A DNA stretch of 64,000 bases from Paenibacillus prosopidis. GTDB lineage: Bacteria > Bacillota > Bacilli > Paenibacillales > Paenibacillaceae. The stretch spans positions 166,889 to 230,888 of the forward strand of contig NZ_QPJD01000012.1 of assembly GCF_003337375.1 (NCBI RefSeq), given 5' to 3'. The notes beneath the pieces were generated by a model. The model saw nothing but the letters and a program-made list of their open reading frames with translations. It did no database searches and had not been told where the DNA came from. Made by a program: the position numbers and the translations under genes. Shown piece after piece: positions 60,287-64,000 of the stretch. Each line of letters starts with the position of its first letter. Position 1 is the first letter of the stretch.

Positions 60287-61282
60287 TTAATTATTCCCAG
60301 CAGTATCCGCCGGATAAACAAGGCCGATCTGCTTTCTCGCTTCGTCCATGATCTCCATGGTCGTCAACGAATTCTCAAAGGAATTAACGGCTGACTCAGT
60401 CCGTCCCGCCTGTAAAAGTTCAATAAACTCCTTGGCCTCGTAATACATCAAATTGCTTCCCGTAGGCTGCGATATATCTTCTACCGTTCCGTTGCGATAC
60501 TGTATTTCCACTTTCCCAGAATCGTTGATCTTATCGATCACGATACTTCCGTTTTCCCCCTGGATTTCGGACGGGAGAGACGAATGAGTTATTTTTGAAT
60601 ACATGATAACCGCATCCATATTCGCGTATTGCAGTACGATACTGCCCTCGCCATCAACGCCCGATTCAAGCATAACGCCGGTTGCTTTAACGACATCAGG
60701 CTTTCCGAATAGCACCACCAACGGATATATGCAGTAAATTCCAAGATCCATAAGCGCTCCATTAGAGAATATCGGATTAAATGCGTTTAACACGGTACCT
60801 GCTTTGTAAGCATCATATCTGGAGGAATATTGGCAATAGTTTGCAAAATAACGACGGCTCGTACCTAAACGATGTACATTCTCTTGAATTGCCTTAAAGT
60901 TCGGAAGCAGCGTTGACTTGAGAGCCTCCATCAGTAGTACGCCATTCTCCTTCGCCGCCGCGATCATTTGACTTAATTCTTTCGCATTCGAAGCAATTGG
61001 CTTCTCGCACAGCACATGAATACCTTTATTCATACAAGTAATGGCATGAGCCGCATGGAAGGAGTTAGGGCTCGCGATATACACGGCATCGATCTCACCG
61101 CTTGCAGCCATCTCTTCTATATTGGTAAAAATATGATTGATACCGTGCTTCGCCGCAAATGCACTTGCGGTATCTGCCGTACGCGAGTAGACAGAAGTTA
61201 AGGTGAAGCCTTCAACCTCGCGCGCCGCATCGATAAATTGCTCCGTAATCCAGTTCGTTCCGATGATGCCAAATCGTATCAT
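60287..61282 (-). CDS. Gfo/Idh/MocA family oxidoreductase (second copy)
   Basis: The 331-residue protein begins with the Rossmann motif IRFGIIGTNWITEQFIDAA at ATG 61282 (AGGAG 9 bases before it; the frame is open to 61477 but has no such start). VYIASPNSFHAAHAITCMNKGIHVLCEKPIASN contains the catalytic EKP Lys. LMDLGIYCIYPLVVLFGKP and a C-terminal beta-sheet follow. It likely oxidises a sugar, cyclitol or sugar-diol with NAD(P). Unlike the copy at 8206, it has the intact EKP motif. No clear operon partner is present. Confidence 0.92.
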   Translation of the reverse strand: MIRFGIIGTNWITEQFIDAAREVEGFTLTSVYSRTADTASAFAAKHGINHIFTNIEEMAASGEIDAVYIASPNSFHAAHAITCMNKGIHVLCEKPIASNAKELSQMIAAAKENGVLLMEALKSTLLPNFKAIQENVHRLGTSRRYFANYCQYSSRYDAYKAGTVLNAFNPIFSNGALMDLGIYCIYPLVVLFGKPDVVKATGVMLESGVDGEGSIVLQYANMDAVIMYSKITHSSLPSEIQGENGSIVIDKINDSGKVEIQYRNGTVEDISQPTGSNLMYYEAKEFIELLQAGRTESAVNSFENSLTTMEIMDEARKQIGLVYPADTAGNN

Positions 61283-61480
61283 AAGTAGTTGCTCCTTGAA
61301 GTTATTTATTTGGTATTTATTATGATCAAATGAATGACGTACTTCCCTTATTATAGCCTTCCAGGGGATACCTTGTCCAAAACTGCCAGCATTTTCTTTG
61401 ACAATCCCATGCATGTGTATTACTATCTGTGATACAAATGCAGCTTTCGATTTATCCCTTAACTGAATAGGAGGCATTTC

Positions 61481-62866
61481 ATGAACACACTTTTTTTGAT
61501 CGTACCAGCGCTATTAGCTTACACGTTTGTTCTTGTTATGTTTTTGAAACAAGCGAAGGCGGGCAATAATATCTTGTTTGGAGTAACGCTTCCTGCGCAA
61601 GCCTTTAATGATTCAGCAATTAAGCAACTTCAAATCAATTACAAAAAATCATACACGATATTCGGCATTATTTCGTTATTTTCACTAACACCGCTCTTCT
61701 TTTTATCTGACTACTTCTCGATGGCTCTCATTTATTTGTTTATTTGGTTCACAGCATTCATTTATACATCAAAGCTTCCATTCAAAAGATTTCATCATCA
61801 AACAGCCGTGCTCAAAAGAGAAAAGGATTGGTTTGTCGGACAAAAACGAATCATTCGCATCGATACCAAGGTAAATATTTTAAAAAATAAGATGGTTCTT
61901 TCTCCTTACTGGTTTTTGATTCCCGCCCTTATATCCGTCAGCCTAATTATTGCTTCCATACAGGATGAAAACATACTGTTAAAAATGACAGGAATCGCTT
62001 CGCTTATCATGACCGTCGTTTTATTCGTCTTTTATTACGCCTTCCGTAAAATGAAACCGAAAGTATATAGCGAACATAACGATATCAATGCAGCTATCAA
62101 CCAGGCTGGCAGACGTTACTGGTCTATCCTATGGTTAAGCATGGCTATTTTCGAAAGCTTCAACGCCATCGTTGCTTATACGATTTTGACAGGAGGCAGC
62201 TCGTCCGACTTTACCTTATGGATAATCGGTATTGTGATGGTTTCGCTAGTACCGCTCGGTGCCATCTTTTTCGTACATAACAAGGTGCGTTCACTCGAGG
62301 AAAGCCTTGCAATATCCAATGGCCTGGGTATCATTACGGATGATGATGAGTACTGGATCAATGGCTCGACCTACTATAATCCGAATGATCAATCAGTCAT
62401 GGTACCGAACCGCATTGGAATAGGAACAACCGTGAATATGGCAACCCGGGCGGGAAAATGGATTAAATACGGCGGTATCGTTCTTGCTATTGCTATCATA
62501 TTGCCGCTTACCGCATTTGCGGTGCAGTCCGATAACACATCGCCCTACTTGTATGTCGAAGAAAATAGCGTAGTCAAGATTGACTATCCTATGTATGATT
62601 TCAGCTTTCCAATCAGCGATGTACAGGAAATAACGTTAGAGGAATCCCTGCCGACAGGCTTTAGAACGAACGGCACGGCGACGGCCGAATATGCCCGAGG
62701 CCATTTCTCACTTGAAAATCTGGGAGACGCCAAGCTCTATATTTTTAAAAACTCGCCGCCGTACATTTTTATTAAGCTAGATGGCTTGTATGTTATTTTT
62801 AATGACCAAGATCCGGCCTCGACGAAAGCTATCTATGATGAGCTGAATGCATTGAAAACAAAATAA
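61481..62866 (+). CDS. Membrane protein with DUF5808-like and PH-like domains
   Basis: The 461-residue protein has about seven membrane segments, in the first two thirds and near residue 335. A cytoplasmic loop ITDDDEYWINGSTYYNPNDQSVMVPNRIGIGTTVNMAT matches the DUF5808 family. The C-terminal 110 residues, following a last membrane segment, form a PH-like fold (SVVKIDYPMYDFSFPISDVQEITLEESLP, bPH2 type). The function is unknown; similar proteins are encoded near GntR-type regulators in Firmicutes. GGAGG precedes the ATG. It is divergent from the oxidoreductase gene. Confidence 0.8.
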   Translation: MNTLFLIVPALLAYTFVLVMFLKQAKAGNNILFGVTLPAQAFNDSAIKQLQINYKKSYTIFGIISLFSLTPLFFLSDYFSMALIYLFIWFTAFIYTSKLPFKRFHHQTAVLKREKDWFVGQKRIIRIDTKVNILKNKMVLSPYWFLIPALISVSLIIASIQDENILLKMTGIASLIMTVVLFVFYYAFRKMKPKVYSEHNDINAAINQAGRRYWSILWLSMAIFESFNAIVAYTILTGGSSSDFTLWIIGIVMVSLVPLGAIFFVHNKVRSLEESLAISNGLGIITDDDEYWINGSTYYNPNDQSVMVPNRIGIGTTVNMATRAGKWIKYGGIVLAIAIILPLTAFAVQSDNTSPYLYVEENSVVKIDYPMYDFSFPISDVQEITLEESLPTGFRTNGTATAEYARGHFSLENLGDAKLYIFKNSPPYIFIKLDGLYVIFNDQDPASTKAIYDELNALKTK

Positions 62867-62896
62867 CCGGAAAATAATAAACGGAAAATAATAACG

Positions 62897-63490
62897 TTAT
62901 TCAATTTTTCCGTAAATAAACTTCTCAAGTACTTCTAGTGCTTCATCATCTAATGCTTTGGAATTGTCATAATAAAGCACGGAAGACGCTGGAATGTTCC
63001 ATTTCAGCTCTCTCTTCGTAAGTGAACTGCTGAAATCAGTCCAATTATCCAACTTCCACTGGTCGAGCTCTGACCCTCTGTGCACTATTCGGTTATAGTA
63101 ATGCTGCTCGTCTTGTAATGAAACGAATATGACCTTAACCTCTACGTCTCGTAATGAGGCCCCGATTGCCAGGAGCTCCTGCTCGATCCAATCCGGGGTC
63201 TCTGTTTCTTTCGTAAAAGGACCTACTACGAGCACATCGGTTCCGATAGCGACATTTTCAAGCGCCGCATCCATCGTAATGCGATAACCCAAATCACGAC
63301 AAAGCGATTTGTAAACGGCAGAATCACGATCATTGGGATCATGTCCCGCCTGCATCATTAACGCGACTGCAGCCGGACGGAGCAGCGTATCCATATCCAG
63401 CAAAGCCGCACCCCGCCTTCCCGCCAAAGCCTTCGCCAGCGTCGTCTTACCCGCACCGGCTCCACCTACAACAAACACTAATTTTCTCAT
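62897..63490 (-). CDS. P-loop kinase-like protein (AAA/shikimate-kinase fold)
   Basis: The 197-residue protein has a Walker A GGAGAGKT at residues 9-16 at its N-terminus, then LLDMDTLL with an acidic residue for the phosphate-acceptor site, and VLVVGPFTKET. The fold resembles small-molecule or zeta-toxin-like kinases. The substrate is unknown. No antitoxin gene is next to it, so a toxin role is not supported. GGAGG precedes the ATG at 63490. Confidence 0.85.
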   Translation of the reverse strand: MRKLVFVVGGAGAGKTTLAKALAGRRGAALLDMDTLLRPAAVALMMQAGHDPNDRDSAVYKSLCRDLGYRITMDAALENVAIGTDVLVVGPFTKETETPDWIEQELLAIGASLRDVEVKVIFVSLQDEQHYYNRIVHRGSELDQWKLDNWTDFSSSLTKRELKWNIPASSVLYYDNSKALDDEALEVLEKFIYGKIE

Positions 63491-63518
63491 ACGCTAATCC
63501 CTCCGTATTAATATATAC

Positions 63519-63548
63519 AAAAAAGCACCTTGCTTCGCAAGATGCTTG
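63519..63548 (-). terminator. Terminator after the tRNA cluster
   Basis: On the minus strand AAGCATCTTGC pairs with GCAAGGTGCTT around GAA, followed by TTTTTT. It ends the rRNA-tRNA transcript. Confidence 0.9.
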
Positions 63549-63560
63549 AATTTGAAATGA

Positions 63561-63635
63561 TGGAGCGGAAGACGGGAATCGAACCCGCGACCCTCGCCTT
63601 GGCAAGGCGATGCTCTACCGCTGAGCCACTTCCGC
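63561..63635 (-). tRNA. tRNA-Gly (GCC)
   Basis: The 75-base minus-strand sequence folds into a cloverleaf. The acceptor stem is GCGGAAG with CTTCCGC, the D-loop GGCTCAGCGGTAGAGC, the anticodon loop CTTGCCAAG with anticodon GCC, and the T-arm GTCGCGGGTTCGATTCCCGT. The 3' CCA is encoded. It is the last of three tRNA genes in the rRNA trailer. Confidence 0.97.
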
Positions 63636-63644
63636 ATATATAAA

Positions 63645-63719
63645 TGGCTGGGGATTCAGGGATCGAACCTGAGAATGACGGAGTCAAAGTCCGTTGCCTT
63701 ACCGCTTGGCTAATCCCCA
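63645..63719 (-). tRNA. tRNA-Gln (UUG)
   Basis: The 75-base minus-strand sequence has acceptor stem TGGGGAT with ATCCCCA, anticodon stem-loop ACGGACTTTGACTCCGT with anticodon TTG, T-arm CTCAGGTTCGATCCCTGA and an encoded CCA. It lies 9 bases upstream of tRNA-Gly. Confidence 0.97.
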
Positions 63720-63750
63720 ACATACTTTATTAGCCATACCGTTAGATAAA

Positions 63751-63827
63751 TGGCGGAGCTGACGGGATTCGAACCCGCGGTCTCCTGCGTGACAGGCAGG
63801 CATGTTAGGCCTCTACACCACAGCTCC
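63751..63827 (-). tRNA. tRNA-Asp (GUC)
   Basis: The 77-base minus-strand sequence has acceptor stem GGAGCTG with CAGCTCC, anticodon stem-loop CCTGCCTGTCACGCAGG with anticodon GTC, T-arm CGCGGGTTCGAATCCCGT and an encoded CCA. It is the first tRNA after the 23S trailer. Confidence 0.97.
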
Positions 63828-63965
63828 GTGTTTTAAAGCCCAACTGTCAACGTATGTATATCAAAACGGAATGTTTTGCACGTTGAAAACCGGATACGAA
63901 AGAAATTGCTGCTGAACTTTAGCTGTTTGTCTGCCGGATGTATGGGTCCAGGCAAACGGTTTTAG
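63828..63965 (-). other. 23S rRNA 3' trailer and spacer, no 5S gene
   Basis: The 138 bases between 23S and tRNA-Asp contain on the minus strand TTTCGTATCCGGTTTTCAACG. In Bacilli such trailers pair with a leader sequence before 23S to form the processing stem. No 5S rRNA sequence is present here, although one would normally follow 23S. Confidence 0.6.
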
Positions 63966-64000
63966 GATAAGCCCTCGACCGATTAGTATTCGTCAGCTGC
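63966..64000 (-). rRNA. 23S rRNA, 3' end only
   Basis: The last 35 bases, read on the minus strand, give GCAGCTGACGAATACTAATC then GGTCGAGGGCTTATCC. This is the conserved 3' end of bacterial 23S rRNA (helix with the 5' end, GAGGGCTTA). The rest of the gene is outside the window. The exact end is estimated to within a few bases. Confidence 0.9.

Noticed and set aside
62897..63490. P-loop kinase as a zeta-toxin of a toxin-antitoxin pair
   Set aside because: No small antitoxin gene is adjacent, and the fold is shared by many metabolic kinases.
63508..63723. 71-codon open frame across the tRNA genes
   Set aside because: It lies on tRNA-Gly and tRNA-Gln sequence and is an artefact.
1..64000. CRISPR array, prophage or complete insertion sequence
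   Set aside because: No regularly spaced repeats, integrase, phage structural gene or transposase frame was seen anywhere in the window.

Overview
The window looks like chromosomal DNA of an endospore-forming Paenibacillaceae bacterium (Paenibacillus, Cohnella or a close relative). This is inferred from gene content: YesM/YesN-type sensor and AraC-regulator pairs, LplB/LplC/lipoprotein sugar importers, SpoVB, a DesK/DesR/desaturase operon, a secreted protein with a copper-amine-oxidase-type stalk domain, a phosphorelay-like histidine kinase with Spo0A-box sequences nearby, and strong GGAGG ribosome binding sites. No 16S rRNA is present to fix the genus.

Layout. 1-9899 (all minus): a CUT2-type sugar importer (permease cut by the left edge, ATPase, binding protein), then a sugar-sensing two-component system (YesN-like regulator, YesM-like kinase, membrane-anchored sugar-binding protein), a Gfo/Idh/MocA oxidoreductase and a papain-like protein. 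10184-13580 holds the most unusual content: a class I isoprenoid-synthase-fold protein with two DDxxD motifs, then an orphan NHLP-type (nitrile-hydratase-like leader peptide) RiPP precursor with two Spo0A-box sequences in front of it, converging on a 7TM sporulation-type histidine kinase. 13744-17182: a Nudix hydrolase, a secreted beta-propeller protein and a stand-alone gcvH.

17447-42466 is a large glycan-degradation region in two operons, separated by spoVB. The first has an AraC-type membrane regulator, an LplB/LplC/binding-lipoprotein importer, a GH3 enzyme and a GH38 alpha-mannosidase, with a GH29 fucosidase upstream. The second is a tightly packed six-gene operon: BNR/sialidase-like protein, GH35 beta-galactosidase, large clan GH-A hydrolase, GH29 fucosidase, GH125 alpha-mannosidase and an asparaginase. 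The enzyme set fits stripping of fucose, galactose and mannose from N-glycans, with asparaginase perhaps acting on released asparagine. This is an inference from family membership.

42814-54242: a frameshifted VOC protein, a DoxX-like protein, an ECF sigma/anti-sigma pair with a DUF4846-like lipoprotein, the Des cold-response operon with a palindromic operator candidate, an M29 aminopeptidase and a nucleobase permease. 54342-63490: mostly single housekeeping or accessory genes (YceI, WYL regulator, two SDRs, SpeD, a nucleotidyltransferase, an oxidoreductase, a membrane protein, a P-loop kinase). The right end carries tRNA-Gly, tRNA-Gln and tRNA-Asp downstream of the 3' end of a 23S rRNA gene on the minus strand, with no 5S gene visible between.
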